The notes beneath the pieces are model-generated. The model was given only the letters and a program-made list of their open reading frames with translations. It made no database searches and was not told where the DNA came from. The translations under genes and the position numbers were made by a program. From Leucosporidium creatinivorum (taxonomy: Eukaryota; Basidiomycota; Microbotryomycetes; Leucosporidiales; Leucosporidiaceae): 64,000 nucleotides of DNA. Of this stretch, positions 10,097-20,276 are shown piece after piece; positions within the stretch are counted from its first letter, which is position 1; every line of letters starts with the position of its first letter. Location of the stretch: contig BCKL01000022.1 in NCBI GenBank assembly GCA_001600635.1, positions 310,001 through 374,000 on the forward strand, written 5' to 3'.

Positions 10097-11707
10097 ATGA
10101 CGCCCTTATCCTCCCTTTCTGTACCCTCTCTCCTGCGCTCTTCCACCTCATCTAGCGCCCAGCCCAAGCGTCCTCTGATCCTCCTCATTGCCCTCACTTC
10201 CGTTCTATTTCACTTGTACCTCGCTTCCCGCTTGTCCCTCCTCTCCCATTCATTAGCCGACACCATCGCCAATGAAGATGGCGGATTAGGTGCAGGACAG
10301 GAAGGCGATTGGAGGAGATTGGAGGCCATGAGGATGGGAGTTGGCGTCGCTAGATTGAGCAGTTGGAGTTCAGCTGCCGTGGCGGGCTTGGGCGCTTGGG
10401 GCGTATTGAGGGTGAGTCTTGATTAGACTGCTATTGCTGGCTGATGGGGNGGGGTGCAGATTGGTGATTGCCAGAGTCGGCTCGGAGGCGGGGGCGGGGT
10501 GGGAGCGGAGAGATTGAAGCGACCAGGGGAGGATCAACTCGAGCTATCAGCCTACAGCTGCCAATCACAGACAGCTAATCACTCCTACTCTGTCACGCTA
10601 CAACAGGAGCACCTCCCCTTCCTCCGCCTCTTCACCCTCCACTCATTCATCTCGCTCCTCCTCGAACTCTGCCTCCTAGTCCTAATCATCCTCCTTACCC
10701 TCTCCACTTCCTCCACCTCGCACACCTCCCTCTCCTCCTCCCTCTGCCAATCCCTCACTTCCACCGACCTTTCCCTCGACCTCTTCGGCTACTCCCTCGA
10801 ATCCTGTGAAGAGAGGTTCGGCTCCCTCGTCCTTACCGCCCTCGGGTTCGTGGCGACAATCGCCTTGGTCAGGGCTTGGGGTAGCTTGAAGACGCTCGAG
10901 TTCTACGAAGTCATGTCCAAGCGCCATCGCAGAGGGGCAGGGGGCAAACCCTCGGCGTTGAGTATCGACACGTCCCGCTCCTCCTCCCATCGGTATAGGG
11001 ACTCGGAACCCGAGCCATCCCCTTTCAAACGACATCACTCGACCTCGAACCCTCCTCCTCATACACCGAGCGGACAGCGCATCCTACTCCTCCCCGACCC
11101 TCTCTCGAGGGCGAGGGAAGCGGCTGCTAGGTTAGAGAGCAGTGGGGGTGGTGGAACAGGGAAGGGAGGAGAGGAGGTCCCGATGTTGAGTTTGACGGCT
11201 AGTAGTCCGATGAGGGAGAGCTTTCCGCCTGTTCCGCGAGGCGGCGGGGGAGGGAGCTCGGCCGAGGGAGGAGAAGCAGGGGGAGGGGATCAGAAGTACT
11301 TGGTTTACGCGCCGGTGGTCAGTCCCTCCCTCCCGCTGCTTCTTCCTCCTTCTCCCGCTCCCTTGCTAATCCCTCCCCTCTCCATCGAACAGATGATGTC
11401 AGCCGAAGAAGCCCGTCTCGTCGGCGCTCGGGAACTCATCCTAAGCTCTCCCTCGCGCCACCACTCCTCCCATCGCCCACGCTCCCGCTCCAACGCCACC
11501 GCCACTCCCACCTCCTCCTCCTCTCGACATCTCTCCTCCCCCTCCACCGACCGCCCCCTCCCTCCCCGAAGTACGAGCGAGGATAGCTTGATTACGCCCA
11601 TCGCGGAGGCGGGGATCGAGTTCCCGCCTAGTCCGTTGGGGAGTGCGCCGCTGCCGCCGCCGTTGAGGAGGAGTGATAGTGGGAAGGGGAAGGGCAAGTT
11701 GGCTTGA
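10097..11707 (+). CDS. Four-TM membrane protein with long cytosolic tail, unknown function
   Basis: About 446 residues in three exons (10097-10411, 10607-11317, 11393-11707), all joined in phase 0. Four hydrophobic segments are visible: PLILLIALTSVLFHLYLA, VGVARLSSWSSAAVAGLGAW, FISLLLELCLLVLIILL and SLVLTALGFVATIALV. They are followed by a Ser/Pro/Arg-rich tail of about 290 residues that is probably disordered and cytosolic. The first intron is 195 nt, long for this genome, and contains the N at 10450. The second (11318-11392) is 75 nt with a GTCAGT donor and no in-frame stop, so retaining it would only add 25 residues. No family recognised. The topology is tetraspan-like, but the large-loop cysteine motif of tetraspanins was not seen. 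Confidence 0.65.
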
Positions 11708-11934
11708 AGGAGCGCCGAGAGTGGGGCAGGGCGAACTCGAGCTGCGCTCGACGGGCGCCGAAGGTGTAGCTTGTAGTGACTTCTTTATAATATGCAGAAT
11801 TATGTGATTTGCTGTCTTTTTGTCCAGGGGCGGTCAACTCTCCGCCGCCAGCTCGACTTGCGATTCCCCCGCTGCTCGGCCTTCTCCTTCCCGCTCTCAC
11901 CTCGTCTCATTTCACTTCGGCTCAGCGCAGCATT

Positions 11935-12703
11935 ATGTCCCCCTCATCAGACTACCAAACCGGCACCTCCCACGGCTTCACCTCCCTCCTCTGCACCACA
12001 CCAGAGGACATTCAGCGCTGCATGGCTATTCGGTTCGCTGTGTTCGTGACGGAGCAGGGGTATGGCGAGGAGGTGGAGGTTGACGAGTGAGTCTTGCTGC
12101 TTGCTGTGCTGCTAGGGCGAAGCTTGGGAGGGCGGAGGGAGGGCTACAACTCGAGACGCGCGGTCGCTCGCTGCAGGGCGGCCTCTCCCCCCTCCCCTCC
12201 CTGCTCCTCACCTCGCTGACTTCACGAGCTACACTCCGACACGACAGAAAGGATCCCCACTGCGACCATCTCCTGCTCGTATCGGCGGCCGGCGACGACG
12301 TAGCAACAGTTCGCCTCTTTCCCCCACTCTTCAAGCTCGGTCGCCTAGCCGTGAAAGCCAGTACACGAGGGACAGGCGCCGGTAAAATCATGATGGATGT
12401 CCTAGAAGAGCACGTCCGGTCTGGGAAAGGGCGGATGGGGGACTGGGCGAGGGAGCAAGGCAGGAGAGAGGTGACGCTGCAGGCGAATGTGCAGAAGCAT
12501 GCGGAGGGGTTTTATGAGAAGTGTGGGTATGCAGTGGAGGGGGAGGATTTCTTGGAGGTGAGTTTGTGATGCAGAGGGTGGAGGAGAGAGGGCGGAGGGA
12601 GAGGCTCGGCGATGGCTGATCCGGGAGAGCTGACGCCTTTGTGGTGATGCAGGAGGGACAGCCGCATGTCAAGATGACTAAGCTTATCAATCTGAATGCT
12701 TAG
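11935..12703 (+). CDS. GNAT family N-acetyltransferase, tandem copy 1
   Basis: Transfers an acetyl group from acetyl-CoA to an unidentified acceptor. About 170 residues in three exons; intron 1 starts after codon phase 2 in VEVDE and intron 2 after GEDFLE. The FAVFVTEQGY segment, a D/H-containing strand (DPHCDHLLLV), motif A (GRLAVKASTRGTGAGK) with the R-G-x-G-x-G/A acetyl-CoA loop, and the FYEKCGY motif B place it in GNAT. The VFV-x-EQ-x(6)-E/D pattern resembles the ElaA/YjcF branch. It ends with HVKMTKLINLNA. It is the first of three adjacent paralogues in the same orientation with equivalent intron positions, so the cluster arose by tandem duplication. Confidence 0.85.
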
Positions 12704-13038
12704 ATGAAGTGGAATAGGCGCTCTGGTAGCGATCACGAAGGCTCGGTCGAGGAGGGAGCTGAGCGCCGAGCGCCGAGAGGGAGGGTCGACTGGTTTGCGA
12801 AGAGCTCGACAGCTGGCCACTGCAAGACTCTGCACGACCTCCGAAGCACCTCCATCCGTTGACTCGAGTCGCCTTCTCACAGCCCCTGTCCTCTCAAAGG
12901 CTCAATGCGACCGCGCGGTCGACCCGATTTGACTCTTGCCTTCCTACCTTTCACTGCTCATCGGTTGAGCTTTGCATGCTTCTGCGCTCCTTCCCTTTCA
13001 CATCCTTCCTCCACTCTCAACGTATCAATAGCAGCAGC
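12704..13038. other. Spacer between GNAT copies 1 and 2
   Basis: Holds the 3'UTR of copy 1 and the upstream region of copy 2. The last ~100 bases before the ATG at 13039 are pyrimidine-rich. No further gene seen. Confidence 0.4.
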
Positions 13039-13786
13039 ATGTCCACCTTCCCGCCAGCAGCCCCGACGACGGCAGCACCTCCAACGCCGAACCCCTCCTC
13101 GACCAAACGCCGACCTCTTCCTTCGCCACTCACTACAATACGCTGCACCACACCCTCTGAGATCGAGCGCTGTATGGAGCTACGCCGCCAAGTCTTCGTA
13201 GAGGAGCAGGGCTCCCCCGCCGCTCTCAAGCTACGCAAGTTCGTCGCTCCCCTTCCTTGCCCTCCCTTTCGCCTTCCTCCCCTTCTACCTCTCCGCGCTG
13301 ACCTCGCCTCCTCACTCACAGTCCCAAAGACATCGACTCTCTCCAACTCCTCCTGCACCACCCTCCCTCCTCCACCGACATCGCTACAGTGCGCCTCCAC
13401 CTCCCCGAAATGAAGATGGGTCGTCTTGCCGTTGCTCTGCCATATCGGGGGACGGGCGCAGGGAAGCGGATGATTGATGAGTTGGAGAAGTGTGTTAGGG
13501 GCGGTGAGGGGATGGACGAGGCGAGGGAGAAGGGAGAGGAGAATGTGAAGATTAAGGCTCATGTCCAGGAGGGGCTGTTGGGGTTTTATGAAAGTTGTGG
13601 GTATATCAAGAAGGGTGGGGAGATTGATGAGGTGAGTCGACGCCCCTCTCTCGAGTCCTGGGATGGCCAAGAGGAGGAAAGAGCAGCGCCGAAGTGAGCG
13701 CCGAGCTGATCCTCCCTTCGATTGCGACTGTATAGGATGGCGTACCGCACTTCAAAGTGGCGAAGACGATTGGGTTGGATGATTAG
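13039..13786 (+). CDS. GNAT family N-acetyltransferase, tandem copy 2
   Basis: Second tandem paralogue, about 185 residues, with a Pro/Thr/Ala-rich N-terminal extension (MSTFPPAAPTTAAPP) that the other two lack. The core matches its neighbours: RRQVFVEEQ, motif A GRLAVALPYRGTGAGK, GFYESCGY, and the ending HFKVAKTIGLDD. Exons are 13039-13238, 13322 to ~13632, and a short last exon from ~13736. Intron 1 uses the donor GTTCGT at 13239. A more consensus-like GC donor four bases upstream would give the wrong phase. The same GTTCGT donor is used in the CCDC43-like gene at about 32650. The substrate is unknown. Confidence 0.8.
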
Positions 13787-14055
13787 GGCGGTCAGGAGGT
13801 GCAAGAAGCCCGTATATAGCTGTAGCAGAACAGCGAGAGAGGTCGGCTTGCTTCTCGGCTTCTTCAGAACGAGAGCAGTGCATACGAGCAAGTTTGGCCA
13901 AGTAATGGGCACTTGGCAACCTTCAAAGATTTTCTGTACCTCATGCCGGCATCGAACACTTCCGATTCTTCGCACCGCGTGGGCGAGCCGGCGAGTCATC
14001 TCCGCTCTTCTCTGCTTCCTCCCATCTCGTTCTCTCGTCTCGACTCAGCAGCAGC

Positions 14056-14748
14056 ATGACCACCAAGCCACCATTGAGCGACTACAGCTTCGTCCTACTA
14101 CAGGAGCATGAACTGCAGCGAGCGATTGACATTCGGATAGGTGCGCTTCGACTCAGACCCTTCTGCAGCTCTCCTTCGAACCTCTCGCTGACATTAAGCA
14201 TCAATACAGAGGTTTTTGTACACGAGCAAAAGTTCTCCCTGGAAGACGAGATGGACGAGTACGCTCCTCGCCTCTCCCATCCCCTGCTCGCGCTCACCTC
14301 TCCTCCTCCCTGCCAACAGCAAAGACGCCGCCTCCGACCACTTCATCCTCATCTCCCCCACCGGCCAGGACGCCGGAACGATCCGCTTCCATCCTCCTAC
14401 CGGCAAGATGGGTCGCGTAGCCCTGTTGAAGGAGCACCGAGGGACTGGAGCTGGCAAGCTGCTCGTAGATGGGATGGAGGCGCATGTGAGGAGTGGGAAG
14501 GGCAAGGGAGGGGAGTATGCTAAGGAGAAGGGATTGGAAGAGGTGTTGGTGGAGAGTATGGCGCAGTGGCAGACGGAGCCGTTTTATAAGAAGGTGAGTT
14601 CGGCGCCGAGTTGCTGAAGTCCTGCTGAGGGGATGCTGATGCTGCTCTTATCTTGCAGTGCGGCTACGAGACGGTTACAGGAGAGAGGATCATGGAGGAT
14701 GGATACCCCCACGTTCGTATGCTCAAGACGATTCAGATTGAGGCATGA
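14056..14748 (+). CDS. GNAT family N-acetyltransferase, tandem copy 3
   Basis: Third tandem paralogue, about 168 residues in four exons. It has an extra intron (about 14141-14211) just before EVFVHEQKFS, which copies 1 and 2 lack. The other two intron positions match theirs: after DEMDE, with donor GTACGC, and after EPFYKK. Motif A reads GRVALLKEHRGTGAGK, and the C-terminal CGYETVTGERIMEDGYPHV aligns with the other copies' EGQPHV and DGVPHF ends. An acetyltransferase fold is clear; the substrate is not. The 14056 start gives MTTKPPLSDYSF directly followed by the helix that aligns with the other copies. Confidence 0.85.
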
Positions 14749-15311
14749 AGAGTTTGAGATGTAGGCGAGCGGCAATCGCAGCCTACTAGAGGAGCCGAAG
14801 CCATAGAGGTGCATTGCTATCAATATATCTATCTCTGAGTGTCTGACCATGTAAGCCTTTGGCCTCTCACAATGCATCTCGAGCTCCTAGCGCCTTTCCA
14901 TTTCTGCAAAAGCTCGGCGATGATTCCGAGCCAGTTTGCAAGCGGTGCAGAGGGTCAGATGCGCCTAGCAAGTCCAAAAGACAAGCTACTAGAGAGCTGG
15001 CCTTCACTAACGAGACTCGAAGCGCAGCAAACTGTCCCCCCTTTCCTCAAAGTCCAACTCGCCGATCTCTGGCGCCGAAGCTCTTCTCCTCACGCCACAT
15101 CTCGTCGAATCGTCAGTTGCTCGTCTCAACATCACAAGAAGCTCACAAGCCAGCAGCGCCTCAGCACCTACCTAGCTACACCCGACACCTTTCTCACCCT
15201 TCTAGCCAGCTCTCGACGTCACGCTTTCCCCCATCGCTTCCGCTTCACACGACCTCGAAACTTCTTCGCCACCACTCCCCAGCAATCCTCGCTACAGCCC
15301 AACTAAGGGCC
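14749..15311. other. Upstream region of cry-DASH
   Basis: Between GNAT copy 3 and cry-DASH. An open frame in the same phase extends upstream of the cry-DASH ATG, but it encodes only Ser/His/Pro-rich sequence without similarity to a photolyase N-terminus, so the region is taken as promoter and 5'UTR. No other gene seen. Confidence 0.45.
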
Positions 15312-17715
15312 ATGTCCCGCACCATCTCCATCGCTTTGCTCAGCAAAGATCTGCGGTGAGCTCCATCTCCTGCTTCCGCGCCGTGCATTTGCCAGAGCTC
15401 ATCTCTTGTCGCCGATCGCAGAGTACACGATCAGCCGTTGCTGCACGCGATTCATCACGACAAGACGGTCTCCCACTTGCTCCCTCTCTACGTCTTTGAC
15501 GAGCGTTACCTCGAGCTCAGCGGGCTGCCTGGCTACGAGCGAGATGGACCAGAGGCAAGGACTCGGCTGTTTGGATTTTGGAGGACTGGAGTGTTCCGAG
15601 CAAGGTGAGTTGCATCATGTGCATGTCCTCCAGTCGCCCGAATGCCCCCGTAGAGGCTACAGGACGTAGCAGAGCCGAGCTGACCCTCTCTCGCTCTCGC
15701 CTGCCGCTTCGCATCCTACAGATTTCTCGCCGAGGCCGTCTACGACCTTCGCAACACGCTCAGGAGCAAGGATTCGGACCTCCTCATCCGCTTCGGCAAG
15801 ATGGAGAAGATCGTAGCGCAGGTCGCCGATGCGCTCAAGGACCACGGCGACAAGGTCAAGACCGTGTACCTGCAGAAGGATGTGAGTTATTCCCCTCGGC
15901 AGCCTCAAGATGATACTGACCGGCTTCACCCTCAGTTCTCGTCCGAGGAAGTCGCGATTGAGCGTCGCCTCAAGACCCTCCTCTCGGCGCGAGGCATCAA
16001 CCTCTCCCTCATCGACTTCGCCCCTCTCGTCGACGCCCGAGATCTCCCCTTCCCCATCTCTCAAACTCCCGATGTCTTTACCCCCTTCCGCAAGCGCGTG
16101 GAAGGAGCTGGCCCCCTCGGTCGACCACCCCTCGAGATGCCTTCGAAGTTCAAGCCGTTCCCTTCGCTAGGAGAGGGCAAGGCTTACCCCGGCTATGGCA
16201 AGGATTTGGATGCCAAGGGCGTTGAGGATGTTCTCGTTCCGCTTTTGACGCCGCTGGAGGACACTTTCGAAACCAAGTACTCGGGCAGCGCATGGCCGCG
16301 AGACAGCAAGTCGGCGTTCCCCTACGCTGGAGGAGAGACCGTCGCGCTCGAGCGTATCGACTGGTACTTCCATCAGGGTAACCCACCGCCGGTATCGAAG
16401 TACAAGGTGAGCTATTTCAATTGCGAGCCGAAGTGCAGCGCCGACGCTCACCTTTCGCTTTCGCAGGCGACGAGGAACGGTCTGCTCGGCCACGAGTACA
16501 GCACTAAGCTCTCTCCATTCCTCTGCCTGGGCATGATCTCGCCCCGCACCGTCATGCAGTCTCTGTGCGAGCACGAGGACAAGCACGGCGAATCGCAGAA
16601 CACCTACTGGGTGAGTTGCTCGCCGTCTCGCTTGCCGTGCATAGCGCTGATGTCTCTATTTATCTACAGGTCAAGTTCGAGCTGCTCTGGCGCGACTACT
16701 TCCTCTTCATCACCCGCAAGTTCGGCACCAAGCTCTTCACGCTCGGCGGCTTCGAGGAAATCACCGATCCCAAGCAGGCTAACATGAAGACCCGGCCTGG
16801 ATGGTGGAACGAGTGGGATCCCAACGGCTCGGACGATCAGCCGGCAGCGAGGTGGATGCAGGGAAAGACTGGTGTGCCCTTCATCGACGCCAACATGGTG
16901 AGTCGTCTCGGTTCGGTCTTGACTGGCGTGTGGAGCTGTGGTAAAGACGAGTGCTCACCCGGTCTCTGACCTCGACAGGCCGAGCTTCGCGAATCTGGCT
17001 TCATGTCGAACCGAGGGCGTCAGAACGTCGCCTCCTTCCTCACCAAGGACCTGCAGGTCGACTGGCGTCTCGGCGCCGAGTTCTTCGAGTCTCATCTCAT
17101 CGACTATGACGTAGGTGCTCGAGTGCCCAGTCCTCCTCGACCAGCGCTGACACTCTCTCACTGTACTACAGCCGACAGCCAACTATGGCAACTGGCAGGC
17201 GAGTTCGCTTCTTTTGGCTACTTCCCCTTGCTCAAGCTGACCCGTCTCTCACTCATATAGTACGTCGGTGGCGTCGGCAACGATCCCCGCGCTTCCAGGC
17301 AGTTCAACCCCATCAAGCAAGCCAACGACGTCCGTTCTCTCGCTCTCCCATTCTCTCGCCGCTTAAGCCTTCAGCTGATCGCTCCTCGCTTTTACAGTAC
17401 GACCCGCAAGGCACCTACATCAAGACCTGGCTCCCTCAGCTGCAACGTGTTCCCACCGCGCACATCCAGTGCCCTTGGGTCCTCAAGCCCGCTCAACGCG
17501 CCGAGTTCATCGCCGAAGGCGCCTACCCCGAGTCGCCCGTCATCGAGGCGCCCAACTGGCGCCCTCACTACCAGAAAAAGGGTCAGGGAAAGACCCACGG
17601 CAACAAGAATGAGCGGGTCAAGAACCCTGGGCCGGGAGGGCCTAAGAAGGGCGGCAAGGGAGTACACACCGACTCGGACGGCGGCCACGCAAAGAAGGAG
17701 AACAGGCGTGGCTAG
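15312..17715 (+). CDS. cry-DASH: Cryptochrome DASH / single-strand photolyase
   Basis: FAD-dependent blue-light protein of the photolyase/cryptochrome family; DASH members repair CPDs in single-stranded DNA and may act as photoreceptors. About 620 residues in ten exons. The N-terminal antenna domain begins [22 protein letters not shown] and includes [11 protein letters not shown]. The FAD domain is recognisable from [70 protein letters not shown] and the following FNPIKQ, all DASH-type. The C-terminus is a basic Gly/Lys-rich tail of about 50 residues ([11 protein letters not shown]), as in several fungal DASH proteins. Intron 8 (17199-17260) has a GC donor. The start gives a normal family N-terminus. 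Confidence 0.95.
17199..17260 (+). other. GC-AG intron in cry-DASH
   Basis: The exon ends ...GGCAACTGGCAG and the intron starts GCGAGTTC, with a CTGAC branch and a TATAG acceptor, 62 nt long, phase 0. Joining gives [16 protein letters not shown], one of the best conserved segments of the cryptochrome family. The nearest GT donor (three bases in) would put the next exon out of frame, so the GC donor is well supported. Confidence 0.85.
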
Positions 17716-17999
17716 GAGGCCAGGTGGTTGATGGAGAGTCATATGGGCGGCATAGAGATATACGAGACGAGCTGCAGTCCGTGTAGCTGCGTCGGCTTGC
17801 TCGCAAAACGAGCAGCATATCATATCGCATGTTGAGGCCTCAGTCGGGCTCTTGCGAGTCATCGAGCCAGGATGCATGACAACACTTTTTCGCCTTCCTC
17901 TGCTCTCCCTCTCCGCATAGTTGGTGCTGCACCTGCCTCGGATCTCGGCGAAGCTAGCTGCTCGGCGATCAAAGTCTCCTGCTATTGCGGCGCAGAGCA

Positions 18000-19181
18000 T
18001 CACCGGTAAAACGCCCTAGATGCATAGAAGTCCTCCCAAATCACTTTGACACCCCTCTTCGAGCACAACTTGTCGATCTTCTTCATCTCGTCGCCTCGAA
18101 ACGGGGTCTCTCCGTTGGAGGGCAGCCCGTAGAACACATTGAGTTCTAGAGTCTCGAGATTGGGACAGCGCTCGGGATGCAGGAGGAATTCGACGACGTA
18201 GGTGGTGGAAAGTGAGATCATGCCGAAGGGGAGGGTGGTCACGGAGAGGGGAAGGTTGCCGAGCAAGTTGGATTGCTCCCAAATCATAATCTTCTGCTCG
18301 TCCTCTTCGTTGTCGGCCGTATCTTGGAGCTCGATCGACCTGAGCGTAGGACAGTGAGCGAGCTGCGGGACGAGATTGGCGGCCTCTGCAGCTTGACTGT
18401 CGCCGGCGAAAGTGCAGGCGAGGCGCTCGAGTGCGGTGAATTGCGAGAGATAGAAGTCGAAGGAGATGCCTTCGGGGAGTAAAAGGTGTCTGAGGGTGGT
18501 GCGAGAGTTCCCGGTGAGAAAGGTGAGGAGGGAGGGAGGGAGGAGGATGGAGTCGGCGCAAAAGTCGGTGAGGCAGAACGGGGGTGGGCGAGTCCAGTCG
18601 AGAGGAAGGCGACGTTCTGCCCAGTACTCGTCCTCTTGTATAGCGTCGTGGGCGATAGTAAGCTGCTTGAGATGCGGCATCCCGTGAAGAGCTGTGACGA
18701 GTCCTCCCGGCGCCCACGTCACATCCTTCGCCGAGAAGCTTTCGAGCTTTCCTCCTCCTGCTGCGAGAGCCTCCTCCAAGCCGTTGTTGGCGCTCCAGAG
18801 ATAACAAGACAGCTTCAGCTCCACCACTCCCGTGCAGCCCGTGAGCAAAGGGCGTAGGATATCGGCGCCTTCAGGAGCTGCCAGTTCCAGGACGAGGTCG
18901 AGGGAGCGGACGAGATGGGCGAGATGAGGGCAGCTCGTGAGGGTGACAAAGAGTTTCTTGGATGTGTCCTCCAAGAGTTCTGTTGCAGGCCAGGAGACAG
19001 CCCGATAGTCGGCCTTGCACCAGATTGAGGCTGAGCGGTAAAGGGCGGTGCGGCCGAGTGGTAGGAAGTGTCGGCAGGCGAGGCTGAAGCTGGCGAGTGA
19101 GGCGTAGTTCTCTTCGTCGTCGGTAAAGAGCTCCTCCAGAATCTTCTCCAGCAGCTCGACGGGGAGGGCCGGCTGAGGCAT
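18000..19181 (-). CDS. F-box / LRR-like protein B, intact right copy
   Basis: A single open frame of 393 residues. The N-terminal F-box (MPQPALPVELLEKILEELF, then CRHFLPLGRTALYR) would bind Skp1. It is followed by repeated leucine-rich segments (LVRSLDLVLEL, LKQLTIAH, NLETLELNVFY), suggesting an SCF substrate adaptor. Its partner is the divergent F-box A gene at 20277, sharing the 19182-20276 promoter. A broken paralogue is at 3952-5135, in opposite orientation. A 5'UTR intron (19392-19451, 60 nt) has the same position as in the left copy. No introns lie in the coding part. It ends YASRAFYR. The substrate is unknown. Confidence 0.85.
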   Translation of the reverse strand: MPQPALPVELLEKILEELFTDDEENYASLASFSLACRHFLPLGRTALYRSASIWCKADYRAVSWPATELLEDTSKKLFVTLTSCPHLAHLVRSLDLVLELAAPEGADILRPLLTGCTGVVELKLSCYLWSANNGLEEALAAGGGKLESFSAKDVTWAPGGLVTALHGMPHLKQLTIAHDAIQEDEYWAERRLPLDWTRPPPFCLTDFCADSILLPPSLLTFLTGNSRTTLRHLLLPEGISFDFYLSQFTALERLACTFAGDSQAAEAANLVPQLAHCPTLRSIELQDTADNEEDEQKIMIWEQSNLLGNLPLSVTTLPFGMISLSTTYVVEFLLHPERCPNLETLELNVFYGLPSNGETPFRGDEMKKIDKLCSKRGVKVIWEDFYASRAFYR

Positions 19182-20276
19182 GGCGGTGGAAAGGAAGGGG
19201 CAGCGAGTTCGGCGCGAATGGGCGATGAAAAGAGGGGCGAGGATGCCGACGATGCGGGTGAGAGCTGAGTGGAGGAGCGGTCAGCTTTTGATTTGCCTCT
19301 TCAGCGTGCTTGAAGAGCCTACAGGTCGAGATTGGTCGTTTCGAGCAGACTTCGGCGGCGACGAGCGAGTCCGACTCCGAGTCGGTTCGAGCTGCAAAAT
19401 TGAGGGTGAGCAGGTATCTTGATGTTGCTCTGAGATTGACAGCAGACTCACCACTCTCTTTTTTAAGCAGCTAATGTGCGTCTGAGAGCGTCTGTTGACG
19501 ACGAACGCTTTTGATGAGCTGATGAAGGGGCGGCAGCGCTCGAGGGGAGGTTGCTGGGCGAGTGCAGATGTCTGGTGAGAGCTTGTCGAGACTTTGGAGT
19601 CGAGTGTAAGCTGTAGCGAGCGAGGTGTCGAGAAGAACGACGAGTGCATGGCAGGAGAGAGAAGGGAGTGACTCGACTTGGCAGCTAGTTCGTCTCTCTG
19701 ATCTCGCTCCGACCTCATCTTGCTCGCTTGTTTCTGCGCCTTCGATTCGCTTCGGAGGAGGATACAGCTCGGTGAAAGCTTCAGAGGACCACACGAAGCT
19801 TCACTACACCAGCTCTCGCTCAGCTCGACTTGCTACAGCTGCTTCCCTTCTTCGCCCTCGTTCCCCGCTCGTCGCTCGTTGCTAGGAAGCTCTCCGGCAC
19901 CGCTTCACATAGCTCAGGGTGACCTCTTCTATCCGTGTACCTCCCTGCTCCCACCGCTGATCCTTCTGCTCGCCCGCAGAGCCCGCTCGACCGCTTCATC
20001 GCTCGAGAGGATCCAAGCTCGGCTGCTCGTCAACAAGGTCTGTGCGCTGCTCGAAGGAATAGCTGGTGAGTAGTGGGGAAGAACTGAGAGAGTACGAGAT
20101 GATCTGTACACTGACTTCCCGCTTTCTCGCCTACCGCCCTACAGCTGCTCGCTCGACTTTCGCCCGCCCAACCTCTTCGCTTACTTTCAAGCTCAACTCG
20201 CGCCCTCCACCAGCTCTGCGCCTCAGCGCTGCACTCTAAAAGCTTTCGTAACACTCCACACCTCCGGCCAACCGAG
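19182..20276. repeat. Right arm of inverted repeat; divergent F-box promoter
   Basis: Reverse-complement copy of 2877-3951, separating intact F-box B (minus) from intact F-box A (plus). Matching 5'UTR introns are present: 19392-19451 facing B and 20066-20144 facing A. Small indels distinguish the arms, but long stretches (for example 19960-20070 against 3085-3195) differ by only a few bases. The arms are about 15 kb apart and inverted, so recombination between them would invert the intervening block and swap promoter partners. Confidence 0.85.

Noticed and set aside
10450-10450. Unread base within the first intron of the four-TM gene, and a similar one at 34291
   Set aside because: Single N bases in G-rich runs are sequencing gaps, not biology. 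They do warn that single-base frame breaks elsewhere could be errors.
13235-13321. GC-AG intron in GNAT copy 2 with donor GCAAGT at 13235
   Set aside because: The donor looks ideal, but it leaves exon 1 in phase 1 while the next exon needs phase 2. GTTCGT at 13239 gives the correct frame.
14859-15311. Upstream extension of cry-DASH from an in-frame ATG at 14859
   Set aside because: It encodes low-complexity sequence; the family N-terminus begins at 15312.
2877-20276. Terminal inverted repeats of a large DNA transposon
   Set aside because: The arms lie inside duplicated gene pairs, no transposase lies between them, and no target-site duplication or sharp repeat end was seen. Segmental inverted duplication fits better.
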